Shown here piece by piece: positions 18,068 through 28,609 of a DNA stretch of 64,000 bases. The position numbers and the translations under genes were made by a program. Source of the DNA: Gammaproteobacteria bacterium. GTDB taxonomy: Bacteria > Pseudomonadota > Gammaproteobacteria > Burkholderiales > Gallionellaceae. The notes beneath the pieces are model-generated. The model searched no databases and had not been told where the DNA came from. It was given only the letters and a program-made list of their open reading frames with translations. Within the stretch, counting starts at the first letter, position 1. Each line of letters begins with the position of its first letter. The stretch is from positions 434,001 through 498,000 of the forward strand of contig JAHJBC010000006.1 of assembly GCA_018813765.1 (NCBI GenBank). The letters run 5' to 3'.

Positions 18068-20245
18068 ATGGACGCGATACAGCAAGCCTTTGTGGTTGAG
18101 AGCCGCGAACTGTTGCAGGCGATGGAGGACAATCTGCTGCAGATGGAGAGCAGCGGCGGCGATGCCGAGACCATCAATGCCATCTTCCGTGCCGCGCATA
18201 CTATCAAGGGCGGGGCCGGAGTCATCGAATGCAAATTCATCGTCGAGTTCACGCATGTGCTGGAGAACGTGCTGGACGAGATGCGCTCGGGGACGATAAA
18301 GCCCGATCCCGAACTGATCGAGGTGCTGCTTGCCTGCTCTGACCAGCTTGATTCGCTGGTCGGCTGCGTGGAGAGCGAGTGCGAACCGGATGACGAAGTG
18401 AACAAGGCCAGCGTTGCGCTGCGCCAGAAGTTGCAGCGTTTCCTGGGCAATCCAGCCGCCGCAACCGGCGGGGTGGTGCCAAGCGAAGCGAAGGTGGAAG
18501 TGAGCGGTGGCGGTGGCGAGATGGAGACCGACAACTGGCACATCTCATTGCGCTTCGGCCACGATGTGCTGCGCAAAGGCATGGAACCTTCCGCCTTCCT
18601 GCGTTACCTCAATGAGCTGGGACGCATCGTCCATCTGGTCACCCTGCCTGACGGCATACCGGATGCGGACGAGATGGATCCGGAATCCTGCTACCTGGGA
18701 TTCGAGATCTCCTACCAGTCAGACGCCGACAAGGCCAAGATAGACAGCGTGTTCGACTTTGTGCGCGATGACTGCCTGATCCACATCTGGCCTCCGCACA
18801 GCAAGCTGGCCGACTTCATCAGTTCCATCGAGGAGCTGCCCGAAGACACCATGCGGTTGGGCGAGATACTCATCAAGTGCGGCGCACTGACGCAGCAGGA
18901 ACTGGACCAGGCCCTCAGCGTCCAGTCCGACCGCAGTCAGGAAACCGAAGCACAGCCGCGCATCGGCGACGTGTTGGTCAAACAGGGGGCAGTCACGCCG
19001 GAGGTGGTGGAAGCGGCCGCCGTCAAGCAGAGCAAGGTCGCCGAAAAGAAATCACTGGAGTCGCAACTCATCCGCGTGCAGGCGGCCAAGCTCGACCTGC
19101 TCATCGATCTGGTTGGCGAGATGGTCATCGCCAGTGCGGGCGCCAACATGCTGGCGCACCGCAGCGGCGAAGCGGCGCTGGTGGAATCGACCTCGGTCAT
19201 CGCCATGCTGGTGGAGCAGATCCGCGACAGCGCGCTGCAACTGCGCATGGTGCAGATCGGCGACACCTTCACCCGCTTTCAGCGCGTGGTGCGCGACACC
19301 AGCCACGAACTGGGCAAGGATATCGAGCTGGTCATCAGCGGCAGCGAGGCGGAACTTGACAAGTCGGTGGTGGAAAAACTGGGCGACCCGCTCATGCATC
19401 TGGTGCGCAACGCCATCGATCACGGCATCGAGTCGCCCGATGTGCGCGTTGCCAACGGCAAACCGGCACGCGGCACGTTGCGGCTCAATGCCTATCACGA
19501 GTCCGGCAGCATCGCCATCGAGATCATCGACGATGGCGCGGGCATCAGCCGCGAGAAGATACTGGCCAAGGCGCGCGACCGCGGGCTGATCGGTTCCGGC
19601 CAGGTGTTGACCGATAGCGAGACCTACAACCTGTTGTTCGAACCCGGTTTCTCCACGGCGGAGAAGATCACCAACATCTCCGGTCGCGGTGTTGGCCTGG
19701 ACGTGGTCAAGCGCGGCATCACATCTTTGCGCGGCAGTGTGGAGGTGGAGAGCAACGAGGGCGCCGGTTCGACCTTCCGCATCCGCCTGCCGCTGACCTT
19801 GGCCATCATCGACGGTTTCATGGTTGGCGTGGGCAAATTCACCTACGTCATTCCGCTGGGGACGGTGGTCGAATGCATCGAACTCACCGAGAAGGACCGC
19901 GTGGAGACGGCCAACCGCCAGTACATCAACCTGCGCGGCGGGGTGCTTCCCTTTGTGCGGCTACGTGAGCAGTTCGAGATCGCGGAAGCGGCTGGCCGAC
20001 GCGAGAACATCGTGGTGGTGCAATACGCCGGGCAGAAGATCGGCCTGGTGGTGGACGAGTTGATGGGTGAGTTCCAGACCGTCATCAAGCCGCTCGGCAG
20101 CATCTTCAAACACATCAAGGGAATCGGCGGCTCGACCATCCTCGGGTCGGGGGATGTGGCGCTGATCCTAGATGTGCAGTCGCTGGTGGCCTTGGCTACC
20201 GTACAACAGAACCGGGGACAGACGGCGGAAGCGTTGCGAGTCTGA
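18068..20245 (+). CDS. cheA: chemotaxis histidine kinase CheA
   Basis: The 725-residue kinase begins with an HPt domain, phospho-acceptor His44 in [12 protein letters not shown] region about 155-255 follows that is not a standard P2 domain. Two short repeats resembling the type II secretion E N-terminal module ([20 protein letters not shown] near 265-285, and [20 protein letters not shown] near 298-317) come next. Then follow the P3 dimerisation helix, the HATPase domain ([27 protein letters not shown]) and a C-terminal CheW-like regulatory domain. CheA phosphorylates CheY and CheB. The unusual insert between HPt and P3 may bind a cluster-specific partner. Confidence 0.93.
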   Translation: MDAIQQAFVVESRELLQAMEDNLLQMESSGGDAETINAIFRAAHTIKGGAGVIECKFIVEFTHVLENVLDEMRSGTIKPDPELIEVLLACSDQLDSLVGCVESECEPDDEVNKASVALRQKLQRFLGNPAAATGGVVPSEAKVEVSGGGGEMETDNWHISLRFGHDVLRKGMEPSAFLRYLNELGRIVHLVTLPDGIPDADEMDPESCYLGFEISYQSDADKAKIDSVFDFVRDDCLIHIWPPHSKLADFISSIEELPEDTMRLGEILIKCGALTQQELDQALSVQSDRSQETEAQPRIGDVLVKQGAVTPEVVEAAAVKQSKVAEKKSLESQLIRVQAAKLDLLIDLVGEMVIASAGANMLAHRSGEAALVESTSVIAMLVEQIRDSALQLRMVQIGDTFTRFQRVVRDTSHELGKDIELVISGSEAELDKSVVEKLGDPLMHLVRNAIDHGIESPDVRVANGKPARGTLRLNAYHESGSIAIEIIDDGAGISREKILAKARDRGLIGSGQVLTDSETYNLLFEPGFSTAEKITNISGRGVGLDVVKRGITSLRGSVEVESNEGAGSTFRIRLPLTLAIIDGFMVGVGKFTYVIPLGTVVECIELTEKDRVETANRQYINLRGGVLPFVRLREQFEIAEAAGRRENIVVVQYAGQKIGLVVDELMGEFQTVIKPLGSIFKHIKGIGGSTILGSGDVALILDVQSLVALATVQQNRGQTAEALRV

Positions 20246-20271
20246 TCGTCCAATCAACCAGGGAGAAGAAA

Positions 20272-21936
20272 ATGTTCAACAATCTGACAGTCAGGGCGCG
20301 TCTGTTCTCACTAATCGGCATGATGTCCGTGTTGCTGATCATCATCGGCTTCATCGGACTGCAAGGCATGGGAGGGTCCAATGCAGGATTGCGCACGGTG
20401 TATCTGGACCGCACCGTCCCGCTGGATCAGTTGGCCGAGATGACAGATCTGATGTCCGAGAATGTACGCCAGTTGCATCTGGCCAGCATGCATGACCCGC
20501 GCCTGCCGGAGAGCAAACTGCATGACCACCCGATCACCAGACACACCGATGTGGTGGAGAAGAACATCGCAGAAGCAGAGAGGATATGGAAGGAGTACAT
20601 GGCGACCTATCTGACGCCGGAGGAGAAGGTACTGGCCAAGAATTACGAAGAGGTCAGCAGCGAAATGGTCGGCAAGGGAATGCAAGCGGTGATGCCGATC
20701 TTCAAACAGGGGAAATTCCTCGAGGGCAACGAGGCGATGGTCAAGGTGGTCGGCCCGCTGGCGGTCAAGACGATGGAAGCGTCCGATGCCTTGAAGGGTT
20801 TGCAGGTGAATGTCGCCAAGGATGAGTTCGAGAAGGCCGTAACCGCCTATGAGCGCATCCGTCTGATCGCCATCGTCAGTATTATTCTGGGTGTCTCGCT
20901 AGCCGTGCTGATCGGCTACGTGATCGTGCGTAACCTGATGAAGCAACTGGGCGGGGAACCGGACTATGCCGCCGGGATCGTGAAACAGGTCGCACAGGGC
21001 GATATGCGGGTCAGCATCGCGACCAGGAGCGGGGATTCGAGCAGTCTGCTGTTCGATATCAGGAACATGGTGGCCAAGCTGTCGGAGATCATCACGTCGG
21101 TGCGTAGCGGGGCAGATTCGCTGTCGAGCGCATCGGAGGAGATCAGCGCCACGGCGCAATCGCTGTCGCAGGCATCATCAGAGCAGGCGGCGAGCGTGGA
21201 AGAGACCACCGCCTCCATCGAACAGATGACCGCCTCCATCAGCCAGAACACCGAGAACGCCAAAGTCACCGACAGCATGGCGAGCAAGGCAGCCAAGCAG
21301 GCGACCGAAGGCGGCCAGGCGGTGGTCAGCACCGTCGAAGCGATGAAGAAGATCGCGGGCAAGATCAGCATCGTCGACGACATCGCCTACCAGACCAACC
21401 TGCTGGCGCTCAATGCCGCGATCGAAGCGGCGCGCGCCGGAGAACACGGCAAAGGCTTCGCCGTGGTGGCGGCGGAAGTGCGCAAACTGGCCGAACGCAG
21501 CCAAGTCGCGGCACAGGAGATCGGCGAACTGGCGGGCAGCAGCGTGAGCCTAGCGGAGAAGGCGGGCAAACTACTCGACGAAATGGTGCCCAGCATCAAC
21601 AAGACCTCGGAACTGGTGCAGGAGATCGCGGCCGCATCGAGCGAACAATCCTCCGGTGTCGCCCAGATCAACGGCGCGATGGGTCAACTCAACCAGACCA
21701 CGCAACAGAACGCCTCGGCATCGGAAGAACTGGCGGCGACGGCAGAGGAGATGAGCAGCCAGACAGAGCAACTGCAGAACGTGATGACCTTCTTCAAGCT
21801 GGAGAGCAACGCGCAACAAGGAGCGGTGCAGGTGAGGCACAAAGCGCCCCCCGCGCATGTGGCCCAAGTAGGCAAGCAGAAGGCGGCCAGACCGGCGAGC
21901 GAGGCTGCGGATGAACAGAACTTCGACAAATTCTGA
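20272..21936 (+). CDS. methyl-accepting chemotaxis protein, 4-helix-bundle sensor
   Basis: The 554-residue transducer has membrane segments at about 10-30 and 198-218. Between them is a periplasmic 4HB-type sensor with a His-rich segment ([20 protein letters not shown], about 66-85), which may bind a metal or haem. A HAMP segment and a cytoplasmic MCP domain follow, with the tip [20 protein letters not shown]. The C-terminus ends in an aromatic tail (NFDKF) that could tether CheR or CheB like the NWETF pentapeptide of E. coli receptors. Its cytoplasmic region is nearly identical to that of the MCP at 22553-24226. Confidence 0.93.
   Translation: MFNNLTVRARLFSLIGMMSVLLIIIGFIGLQGMGGSNAGLRTVYLDRTVPLDQLAEMTDLMSENVRQLHLASMHDPRLPESKLHDHPITRHTDVVEKNIAEAERIWKEYMATYLTPEEKVLAKNYEEVSSEMVGKGMQAVMPIFKQGKFLEGNEAMVKVVGPLAVKTMEASDALKGLQVNVAKDEFEKAVTAYERIRLIAIVSIILGVSLAVLIGYVIVRNLMKQLGGEPDYAAGIVKQVAQGDMRVSIATRSGDSSSLLFDIRNMVAKLSEIITSVRSGADSLSSASEEISATAQSLSQASSEQAASVEETTASIEQMTASISQNTENAKVTDSMASKAAKQATEGGQAVVSTVEAMKKIAGKISIVDDIAYQTNLLALNAAIEAARAGEHGKGFAVVAAEVRKLAERSQVAAQEIGELAGSSVSLAEKAGKLLDEMVPSINKTSELVQEIAAASSEQSSGVAQINGAMGQLNQTTQQNASASEELAATAEEMSSQTEQLQNVMTFFKLESNAQQGAVQVRHKAPPAHVAQVGKQKAARPASEAADEQNFDKF
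21068..21807. repeat. 740-bp signalling module shared with a second MCP (copy 1)
   Basis: This stretch aligns without gaps at an offset of 2,278 bp to 23346-24085. It encodes nearly identical MCP cytoplasmic domains, while the sensor halves differ. The high nucleotide identity points to recent duplication or gene conversion. Confidence 0.85.
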
Positions 21937-21948
21937 GAGGAGACAGCC

Positions 21949-22500
21949 ATGAGTCAGGCAACCGATCTGCCGGTCGTCGCTGGACAAGCGAAGACCGACG
22001 AAGAGCAGCAATATCTCACTTTCCTGTTGAGCGGCGAGATGTTCGCCATCGCCATCCTCAACATCAAGGAGATCATCGAATACGACAACCTGACCGAGGT
22101 GCCGATGGTGCCCGACTTCATCCGCGGCGTGATCAACCTGCGCGGCAGCGTGGTGCCGGTGGTGGATCTGTCGGCGCGCTTCGGGCGCAGCCGCACCGAG
22201 GTGTCGCGCCGCACCTGCATCGTCATCATCGAGGTGAGGGGGAGCGACGAGAGCAAGCAGGACATCGGCGTGATGGTGGACAGTGTGTCCGAGGTGCTGG
22301 AGATCCCGCGCAGCGAGATCGAGCCTCCGCCCGCCTTCGGCGCCAAGATTCGCGTCGATTTCATTCACGGCATGGGCAAGGTGGCGGGCAAGTTCGTCAT
22401 CATCCTGGATGCCGACAAGGTGCTTTCGGTGGATGAACTTTCCATGCTTGGACAGGCTGCGGCGTCGCTACCTGCCGGGCAGGCGGAGGCAGCGGCCTGA
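21949..22500 (+). CDS. cheW: chemotaxis adaptor CheW
   Basis: The 183-residue protein is a single CheW domain coupling receptors to CheA. Landmarks are QYLTFLLSGEMFAIAILNIK (about 20-39), RGVINLRGSVVPVVDLSARF (about 61-80, the receptor- and kinase-binding beta strands) and IGVMVDSVSEVLEI. It lies between the two near-duplicate MCP genes, separated by 12 bp from the first and 52 bp from the second, in the same operon. Confidence 0.94.
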   Translation: MSQATDLPVVAGQAKTDEEQQYLTFLLSGEMFAIAILNIKEIIEYDNLTEVPMVPDFIRGVINLRGSVVPVVDLSARFGRSRTEVSRRTCIVIIEVRGSDESKQDIGVMVDSVSEVLEIPRSEIEPPPAFGAKIRVDFIHGMGKVAGKFVIILDADKVLSVDELSMLGQAAASLPAGQAEAAA

Positions 22501-22552
22501 TCGTTTTTCAGAGAATATTTTGTTAACGGATTTCCACTAGCGAGGTGTAGCC

Positions 22553-24226
22553 ATGTTCAAAGATATGACAGTCAAGATGAAGCTGATCGGCGTGGTCGGT
22601 TTCCTGTCCGTGTTGCTGATCGTGATCGGGATCATCGGCCTGCGCGGCATGGGGTCGTCGAACGACAAACTGCAGTCGATCTATGCGGACCGGATGGTGC
22701 CGGCGGGACAACTGGCCATGATCAACAAGCTGCAGGCGGAGAACCAGCGCCAGGTCCACCTGATGTTGATGCACGACCCGCGCCTGCCGGAAAGCAAGCT
22801 GCACGACCACCCGCAGACTTTCCATACCGACAGGATGGCAGAGAACACCAAGAACAACAACGCGACCTGGGAAGCCTACATGTCGACGACTCTGACGCCG
22901 GAAGAGAAGCAGCTGGCCGAGGATTTTCTGTCCAAGCGCAAGCACTACCAGGTCGCGCGCAACAAGGCGCTGGAACTGATCAAGGCCGGTGATTACATGG
23001 AAGCCAACTCCATCATGGTGAAGGAAGCCGGGCCTGCGTTCGTGGCGAATACGGATGCCATCACCAAACTGCTGGAGTTGCAGATTGAAGTCGCCAGACA
23101 GGAGCATGAGAGCGCGGTGGCTGAGTATTCCACCATTCGCACTGTCGCGGTGACTTCTATCGCCATCGGTGTGCTGCTGGCCTCGTTCATGGGTTACCTG
23201 ATGATTCGCGGCATCCTTAACCAACTGGGCGACGAGCCGGCAATGGTGGCAGGGATTGTGGGTCGGATCGCCAGCGGCGACTTCACCGTGCGCATCGACA
23301 CACGCGCCAACGACCAGTCCAGCCTGCTGTTTGCCGTGAAGGGCATGGTTGCCAAGCTTTCGGAGATCATCACCTCGGTGCGCAGCGGTGCGGACTCGCT
23401 GGCGAGCGCCTCGGAAGAGATCAGCGCCACCGCGCAATCATTGTCGCAGGCATCCTCCGAACAGGCAGCCAGCGTCGAAGAAACCACCGCCTCCATCGAA
23501 GAGATGACTGCCTCCATCAGCCAGAACACCGAGAACGCCAAAGTCACCGACAGCATGGCGGGCAAGGCGGCCAAACAGGCGACCGAAGGCGGGGAAGCCG
23601 TGGTCAGCACCGTCGAAGCGATGAAGAAGATCGCGGGCAAGATCAGCATCGTCGACGACATCGCCTACCAGACCAACCTGCTGGCGCTCAATGCTGCGAT
23701 CGAAGCAGCGCGCGCCGGAGAACACGGCAAAGGCTTCGCCGTGGTGGCGGCGGAAGTGCGCAAACTGGCCGAACGTTCGCAGGTTGCGGCCCAGGAGATC
23801 GGCGAACTCGCGGGCAGCAGCGTGAGCCTGGCCGAGAAGGCAGGCAAACTGCTCGACGAGATGGTGCCCAGCATCAACAAGACCTCCGAACTGGTGCAGG
23901 AGATCGCGGCCGCATCGAGCGAACAATCCTCCGGCGTCGCCCAGATCAACGGTGCGATGGGTCAACTGAACCAGACCACGCAACAGAACGCCTCGGCCTC
24001 GGAAGAACTGGCAGCGACGGCGGAAGAGATGAGCAGCCAGACCGAACAACTGCAGAACGTGATGACCTTCTTCAAGCTGGAGAGCGGGACTGAGCAAGGG
24101 GCTGTGCAGATCCGGCACAAGGCTCCCGCGCATGCGACGCAGATGGGCAAGCAGAAGGCGGCACCAGCCAGGGCGGCCAAACCGGTGAGCGAGGCCCCCG
24201 ATGAACAGGATTTCGACAAGTTCTGA
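22553..24226 (+). CDS. methyl-accepting chemotaxis protein, paralogue of the 20272 MCP
   Basis: The 557-residue transducer has the same plan: a membrane segment near 10-30, a periplasmic 4HB-type sensor with [20 protein letters not shown] (about 76-95), a second membrane segment near 200-220, HAMP, and an MCP domain with a tip identical to its neighbour. The C-terminus ends DFDKF. Sensor halves of the two MCPs are clearly related but diverged, while the signalling halves are almost identical, so the pair probably feeds different stimuli into one array. Confidence 0.93.
   Translation: MFKDMTVKMKLIGVVGFLSVLLIVIGIIGLRGMGSSNDKLQSIYADRMVPAGQLAMINKLQAENQRQVHLMLMHDPRLPESKLHDHPQTFHTDRMAENTKNNNATWEAYMSTTLTPEEKQLAEDFLSKRKHYQVARNKALELIKAGDYMEANSIMVKEAGPAFVANTDAITKLLELQIEVARQEHESAVAEYSTIRTVAVTSIAIGVLLASFMGYLMIRGILNQLGDEPAMVAGIVGRIASGDFTVRIDTRANDQSSLLFAVKGMVAKLSEIITSVRSGADSLASASEEISATAQSLSQASSEQAASVEETTASIEEMTASISQNTENAKVTDSMAGKAAKQATEGGEAVVSTVEAMKKIAGKISIVDDIAYQTNLLALNAAIEAARAGEHGKGFAVVAAEVRKLAERSQVAAQEIGELAGSSVSLAEKAGKLLDEMVPSINKTSELVQEIAAASSEQSSGVAQINGAMGQLNQTTQQNASASEELAATAEEMSSQTEQLQNVMTFFKLESGTEQGAVQIRHKAPAHATQMGKQKAAPARAAKPVSEAPDEQDFDKF
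23346..24085. repeat. 740-bp signalling module shared with a second MCP (copy 2)
   Basis: Second copy of the module at 21068-21807. Substitutions are mostly at third codon positions and no gap is visible, consistent with homogenisation under selection for a shared CheA/CheW interface. Confidence 0.85.
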
Positions 24227-24281
24227 AAGGATGTTGGGACTGACTGATCCATCCCATGGCACGCGGAGATATGGAAGCGGG

Positions 24282-24938
24282 TCAGAACAGTTCGATCTTC
24301 TTTTCGACTGCTTTCTTCTGCGCGGCCAGCGCCCGTTCGTATTCGAGCTCGGCGCGGGCGACCTCGGCCGCGTTGGCTTGGGTGGTGGGGATGCGGCGGC
24401 AGAACGCTTCCCCGCTGCTGGGCACGAACACCACCTTGCGCGACCAGGGACCGTTGAAGTCGGAAGCGACCAGCGGGATGCCTTCGCGCTCCAGCCATTC
24501 GTGGGCGAAAGCCGAGTTGCGCTCGCCGATGTCCATGCGTATCGAACTGACGATGGTGCCGCCGCCGAAGGCCTTGGCGACGAGCCGGTGTTTTTGCGAG
24601 CCGCGATTGAGCAGCGCGTTGACCAGCACCTCCATCGAATAGTCGCCATTCAGGATCACATCAATATCGGTGCCCGCGCTGCTGCTGGTCGGCAGCAGGA
24701 AATGGTTCATGCCGCCGAGTCGCAGTGCCGGGTCGAACAGGCAGACCGAGACGCAGGAACCGAGCAGGGTGGAGATGGGACGTTCGGAGTCCACCGCCCA
24801 GCCGCCGGGATTGATGTTCCGGGCGATGCGTTCGTAATCCTTGCCGGTCTGGTGGGTTGTTTGATCCATGCGGTTGGTGGCGGCTTCAGTTCTGTCTTCT
24901 CTGGGGGGGATTCTACGCTTTCCCGCGAGCGCGGCCAT
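24282..24938 (-). CDS. cheD: CheD-family receptor glutamine deamidase, first copy
   Basis: CheD deamidates receptor glutamines at methylation sites. This product shows the catalytic Cys in LLGSCVSVCLFDP and the catalytic His in GGMNHFLLP, plus FGGGTIV in the domain core. It is 218 residues from the first ATG; a second in-frame ATG (24869, giving MDQTTHQ, 195 residues) is the likelier start, though neither has a strong ribosome site. The C-terminus has a charged helix and ends KIELF. It is transcribed against the rest of the chemosensory cluster and differs strongly from the second CheD. Confidence 0.88.
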   Translation of the reverse strand: MAALAGKRRIPPREDRTEAATNRMDQTTHQTGKDYERIARNINPGGWAVDSERPISTLLGSCVSVCLFDPALRLGGMNHFLLPTSSSAGTDIDVILNGDYSMEVLVNALLNRGSQKHRLVAKAFGGGTIVSSIRMDIGERNSAFAHEWLEREGIPLVASDFNGPWSRKVVFVPSSGEAFCRRIPTTQANAAEVARAELEYERALAAQKKAVEKKIELF

Positions 24939-24964
24939 ATACGTGTAAACAGCTATGATGGCGG

Positions 24965-25828
24965 ATGGGCGAAGATATGAGCCAGACCGTCAACAAAGTA
25001 GAGATTTTTCAGACCATCGCCGCGCAGGTTGCGCATGGCGAGTTGGTATTTTCCACCGGCGCGCAACTGGCGCTCAAGTTGCGCCACGCGCTCGACGATC
25101 CCGATTGCCATATCAACACCGCCGCCCGCCTGATCCAGGCCGAGCCGCTGCTCGCCGCGCGGGTGATCGCCATCGCCAATTCGGTGGTCTATAACCGCTC
25201 CGGGCGCGAGATCGCCGATGTGCATGTCGCCGTCGCGCTGCTCGGCTTCCGCACCATACGCTCGCTGGCGATGGCGTTGGTGGCGCGGCAGATGGCGGGG
25301 CGCTCCAAGGTGCCGGAGTATCGGCAGATGGTGGATCAGCTGTGGGAGCATTCCGCGCATGTCGCCTCGCTCGCCCACGCCATTGCGCGCCATGTCACAC
25401 ATCAGGATGCGGAGGCCGCGCTGTTCGCCGGGATCATCCACGAGATTGGCGGTTTCTACATGCTGTCGCGCGCGGAGGAATTCCCCGGCCTGCTGGCGGG
25501 CGACTTCACCGAATGGCTGGAAGGCGGCGAGATCGCGGTCGGACGCGCGGTGCTGGCCAAGCTCAAGGTGCCGGAATCGGTGACCGGTGTGATCGAGACC
25601 TACTGGGACGGTTTCCTGGCGATGCCGCCGGTGACCATGGCCGACACCCTGCTGCTTGCCGAACAGCTGGCGCCGGTGCCGTCACCGTTGCACCGCCTCG
25701 ACAACAAGGCACCGGAAGCCTTGCAAAAAGCCAGCATCGAGATGGTGATCGGCGAGGAGAAACTCTCGCTTATCCTGGGCGAGTCGGCGGAGGAGATCGC
25801 CTCGCTGACCAGAGCGCTGCAGTTCTGA
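24965..25828 (+). CDS. HDOD-domain signalling protein
   Basis: The 287-residue soluble protein is almost entirely an HDOD domain, with INTAARLIQAEPLLAARVIA (about 44-63), VALLGFRTIRSLAMALVARQ (about 88-107) and a degenerate HD-type core around HSAHVASLAHAIARHV and AGIIHEIGGFYML. HDOD proteins are non-enzymatic or cryptic signalling modules found with chemosensory and c-di-GMP systems. It starts in the gap opposite the first cheD and is followed 10 bp later by cheR, so it belongs to the second half of the cluster. Confidence 0.85.
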   Translation: MGEDMSQTVNKVEIFQTIAAQVAHGELVFSTGAQLALKLRHALDDPDCHINTAARLIQAEPLLAARVIAIANSVVYNRSGREIADVHVAVALLGFRTIRSLAMALVARQMAGRSKVPEYRQMVDQLWEHSAHVASLAHAIARHVTHQDAEAALFAGIIHEIGGFYMLSRAEEFPGLLAGDFTEWLEGGEIAVGRAVLAKLKVPESVTGVIETYWDGFLAMPPVTMADTLLLAEQLAPVPSPLHRLDNKAPEALQKASIEMVIGEEKLSLILGESAEEIASLTRALQF

Positions 25829-25838
25829 GCGGGCCAAT

Positions 25839-26648
25839 ATGAACTACACCATCAACGACGCCGAGTTCAAACGATTCAGCAGCCTGCTGTACGATATCGC
25901 GGGCATCGTGCTCACCGATGCCAAGAAAGTGCTGCTCACCGGGCGTCTCGCCAAGCGCCTGAACGCGCTGGGCATGTCCAGCTACACCCAGTATTACAAA
26001 TATGTCACCGACGGTACGCATGATGATGAGCTCAATTTCATGATCGACCTGCTGACCACCAACGAAACCTATTTCTTCCGCGAGCCGCAGCACTTCGATT
26101 TCCTCAAGCAGCTCGTGCCGACGCAATTGCGGCAGGGGCAGACCTACCGCGTGTGGAGCGCGGCCGCCTCCAACGGCGCGGAGGCCTACACCATCGCCAT
26201 GATCCTGGCCGAACGGCTCGGGGTGGACGGGCCGTGGGAGATACTCGGCACCGACATCAGCAATTCCATGCTGGAACAGGCGCGCAGCGGACTGTATCGC
26301 ATCGCCGAGGCGGAGAAGATCCCGCTCGAATACCTGAAAAAATACTGCCTCAAGGGCAAGGGGCCGCAGGAAGGCAGCCTGCTGGTGCAGCGCAGGCTGC
26401 GCCAGCATGTGCGCTTCGAGCAACTCAACCTTAATGTCGCCAACATGCGGCGCATGGGCGAGTTCGATGTGATCTTCCTGCGCAACGTGCTCATCTATTT
26501 CGACATCCCGACCAAGCAGCGCGTGGTCGCCAACCTCATCCCCAACCTGAAGCGCGGCGGCTATTTCGTGGTCGGTCATGCCGAATCGCTCAACGGCATC
26601 ACCGACGTGCTACAGACGGTGGAGCCGACCATCTACCGGAGAGCGTGA
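25839..26648 (+). CDS. cheR: chemotaxis protein methyltransferase CheR
   Basis: CheR methylates receptor glutamates using S-adenosylmethionine. The 269-residue product has the small N-terminal helical domain, TTNETYFFREPQHFD (about 69-83) and the SAM-binding region VWSAAASNGAEAYTIAMIL (about 104-122; the usual motif has GCSTGEE in place of AASNGAE), ILGTDIS and VIFLRNVLIYF. It precedes a CheD-like gene by a few bases. Tail motifs of the two MCPs may be its docking site. Confidence 0.92.
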   Translation: MNYTINDAEFKRFSSLLYDIAGIVLTDAKKVLLTGRLAKRLNALGMSSYTQYYKYVTDGTHDDELNFMIDLLTTNETYFFREPQHFDFLKQLVPTQLRQGQTYRVWSAAASNGAEAYTIAMILAERLGVDGPWEILGTDISNSMLEQARSGLYRIAEAEKIPLEYLKKYCLKGKGPQEGSLLVQRRLRQHVRFEQLNLNVANMRRMGEFDVIFLRNVLIYFDIPTKQRVVANLIPNLKRGGYFVVGHAESLNGITDVLQTVEPTIYRRA

Positions 26649-26650
26649 GC

Positions 26651-27154
26651 ATGGCGGACGACGACAGCATCCGCGAGGTCTATCTCAAGCCGGGCGATTT
26701 CTGTTTCGGCGAGGGCAGGTTGCGCATCACCACCGTGCTTGGCTCCTGCATCTCCATCACCCTGTGGCATCCCCAGCTCCGCCATGGCGGCATGTGCCAT
26801 TACATGCTGCCCAGCCGTTTCGAGCCGCGCGGCGAAACGCCGCTGGACGGCAAATATGCCGAGGAGGCGATGGAACTGTTTCTGAAGGAACTGCGCAAGC
26901 GCAACACCCAGCCCGCGAACTATCGCGTCAACATCTACGGCGGCGGTAACATGTTCAGCGAGGCTGCGCCCAAGGGCATGGACATCGGCCAGCAGAACAT
27001 CGAAACGGGATTGCGCCTGTTGCAGCAACACGGTTTCAGCATCGCCTGCGAGCATCTCGGCAGCTTCGGACGTCGCAAGATCGCCTTCGATGTCTGGAAC
27101 GGCGAAGTGGAACTGATTCATATCGATCACAGAAAGCAGATGGCAAATGAATAA
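26651..27154 (+). CDS. cheD: CheD-family receptor glutamine deamidase, second copy
   Basis: This 167-residue CheD has the catalytic Cys in [14 protein letters not shown], the His in [11 protein letters not shown] and IYGGGNMF in the core, so both catalytic residues are present. A GTG two codons earlier overlaps the cheR stop; I chose the ATG. Its stop overlaps cheB by 8 bp, so cheR-cheD-cheB is a tightly coupled adaptation module. Having two dissimilar CheD genes in one cluster is unusual. Confidence 0.92.
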   Translation: MADDDSIREVYLKPGDFCFGEGRLRITTVLGSCISITLWHPQLRHGGMCHYMLPSRFEPRGETPLDGKYAEEAMELFLKELRKRNTQPANYRVNIYGGGNMFSEAAPKGMDIGQQNIETGLRLLQQHGFSIACEHLGSFGRRKIAFDVWNGEVELIHIDHRKQMANE

Positions 27155-28244
27155 GATCAAGGTCATGATCGTCGACGATTCCGCCGTGGTGCGCGAAGTC
27201 ACCAAACAGGTGCTGGAGACCGATCCGGGCATCCAGGTCATCGCTACCGCGATGGACCCGCTGTTCGCCATGGACAAGATGAAAACGCAGTGGCCGGACG
27301 TGATCGTGCTCGATATCGAGATGCCACGCATGGACGGCATCACCTTCCTGCGTAAGATCATGGCGGAGCGGCCGACGCCGGTGGTGATCTGCTCCACCCT
27401 GACAGAAAAGGGCGCGCAGGTGACCATGCTGGCGCTGGCCGCCGGAGCCACCAGCATCATCACCAAACCCAAGATGGGCGTGAAGCGGTTTTTGCAGGAA
27501 GACGCTTCCAACGACCTGATCGAAGCGGTGAAGGCAGCGGCGCTTGCCAACGTGCGCAAACTGGTGGACAGCACCGCGCCGCACGTTGCTGGCGTGGTCG
27601 CGCCCAAGCTCAATGCCGATGCCGTCCTCGCGCCGCCGGGCGCGGCAAGTCTGGACCAGACTTCGGAACAGATTGTCGCCATCGGCACCTCCACCGGAGG
27701 CACCCAGGCGCTGGAAGTGGTGCTTACCGCCTTGCCTCGCGTGTGCGCGGGCATTGTCGTGGTGCAGCACATGCCGGAGATGTTCACCGAGGCATTCGCG
27801 CAACGCCTCAACAGCCTGTGCGAGATCGAGGTGCTGGAAGCGAAGAACAACGACCGCGTGATCCCCGGCCGCGCGCTCATCGCGCCGGGCGGCAAACACA
27901 TGATGGTCAAGCGCAGCGGCGCGCAGTATCACGTCGAGGTGATCGACGGCCCGCTGGTGAACCGCCACCGGCCCTCGGTGGACGTGCTGTTCCGCTCGGT
28001 GGCGAAATACGCCGGACGCAACGCGCTCGGCATCATCATGACCGGCATGGGCGACGACGGCGCGCGCGGACTCAAGGAGATGCGCGATGCGGGTGCCCAC
28101 ACGCTGGGCGAGAACGAGGATACCTGTGTGGTGTACGGCATGCCCAAGGAGGCGAAGAAGCTTGGCGGGGTGTGCGAGGAGGTGCCGTTACAGCAGATCG
28201 CGGGCAGGATAGTGACGGTGCATGCGATGATCTCGGGGCGGTGA
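27147..28244 (+). CDS. cheB: chemotaxis response regulator methylesterase CheB
   Basis: CheB demethylates receptors when phosphorylated. The 365-residue protein has an N-terminal receiver domain with acceptor Asp56 ([13 protein letters not shown]) and a C-terminal methylesterase with the catalytic triad Ser182 (GTSTGG), His208 ([10 protein letters not shown]) and an Asp in MGDDGARGL (about 298). A linker of about 50 residues separates the domains. It is the last gene of the chemosensory cluster. Confidence 0.94.
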   Translation: MNKIKVMIVDDSAVVREVTKQVLETDPGIQVIATAMDPLFAMDKMKTQWPDVIVLDIEMPRMDGITFLRKIMAERPTPVVICSTLTEKGAQVTMLALAAGATSIITKPKMGVKRFLQEDASNDLIEAVKAAALANVRKLVDSTAPHVAGVVAPKLNADAVLAPPGAASLDQTSEQIVAIGTSTGGTQALEVVLTALPRVCAGIVVVQHMPEMFTEAFAQRLNSLCEIEVLEAKNNDRVIPGRALIAPGGKHMMVKRSGAQYHVEVIDGPLVNRHRPSVDVLFRSVAKYAGRNALGIIMTGMGDDGARGLKEMRDAGAHTLGENEDTCVVYGMPKEAKKLGGVCEEVPLQQIAGRIVTVHAMISGR

Positions 28245-28280
28245 GCGTTTTTTCAGAGCTGGGCGGTTTTTTCGAGGAAC

Positions 28281-28319
28281 AAAAAAACAGCCGCGCGCCC
28301 CTGCGGGGCCGCGCGGCCT
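28281..28319 (-). terminator. GC-rich stem-loop terminator
   Basis: A long stem (GCCGCGCG...CGCGCGGC with an inner GCCCC/GGGGC) is followed on the minus strand by a run of seven T residues. It terminates the small minus-strand gene at 28340-28510 and separates it from cheB. Confidence 0.85.
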
Positions 28320-28339
28320 GTGACCAGTCGCCGAGTGGT

Positions 28340-28510
28340 TCAGGGCTTCTTGGGTGTGCTGTAAGGCACTTCCTTCTGAGCCGGTTCCCAAGTGGTTTCA
28401 TAGCCCACAAAGAACTGCCCCGGTACGATTTCCTTTTGACGGGTCGTTACGCGGAAGGTGCGGCCTTCCGGAACCTTGGGGCGGCAGAACTGTTTCTTCT
28501 CTTCACTCAT
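28340..28510 (-). CDS. 56-aa small protein of unknown function
   Basis: I do not recognise this family. The start ATG is preceded by AAGGAG at good spacing, and a terminator follows the stop, so this looks like a real monocistronic gene. The product (MSEEKKQFCRP...) is charged and soluble with one cysteine at residue 8, and ends in a Pro/Lys-rich tail (YSTPKKP). No signal peptide or membrane segment is present. Confidence 0.7.
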   Translation of the reverse strand: MSEEKKQFCRPKVPEGRTFRVTTRQKEIVPGQFFVGYETTWEPAQKEVPYSTPKKP

Positions 28511-28609
28511 GATCCAATCTCCTTGGGTTAAAAAATCGTTGCTTGCAGACGGAAGGTATTGCAATCAGGCATATCGATCCCTCCCGTTTTGCTGCTGAAA
28601 TTATACTGT

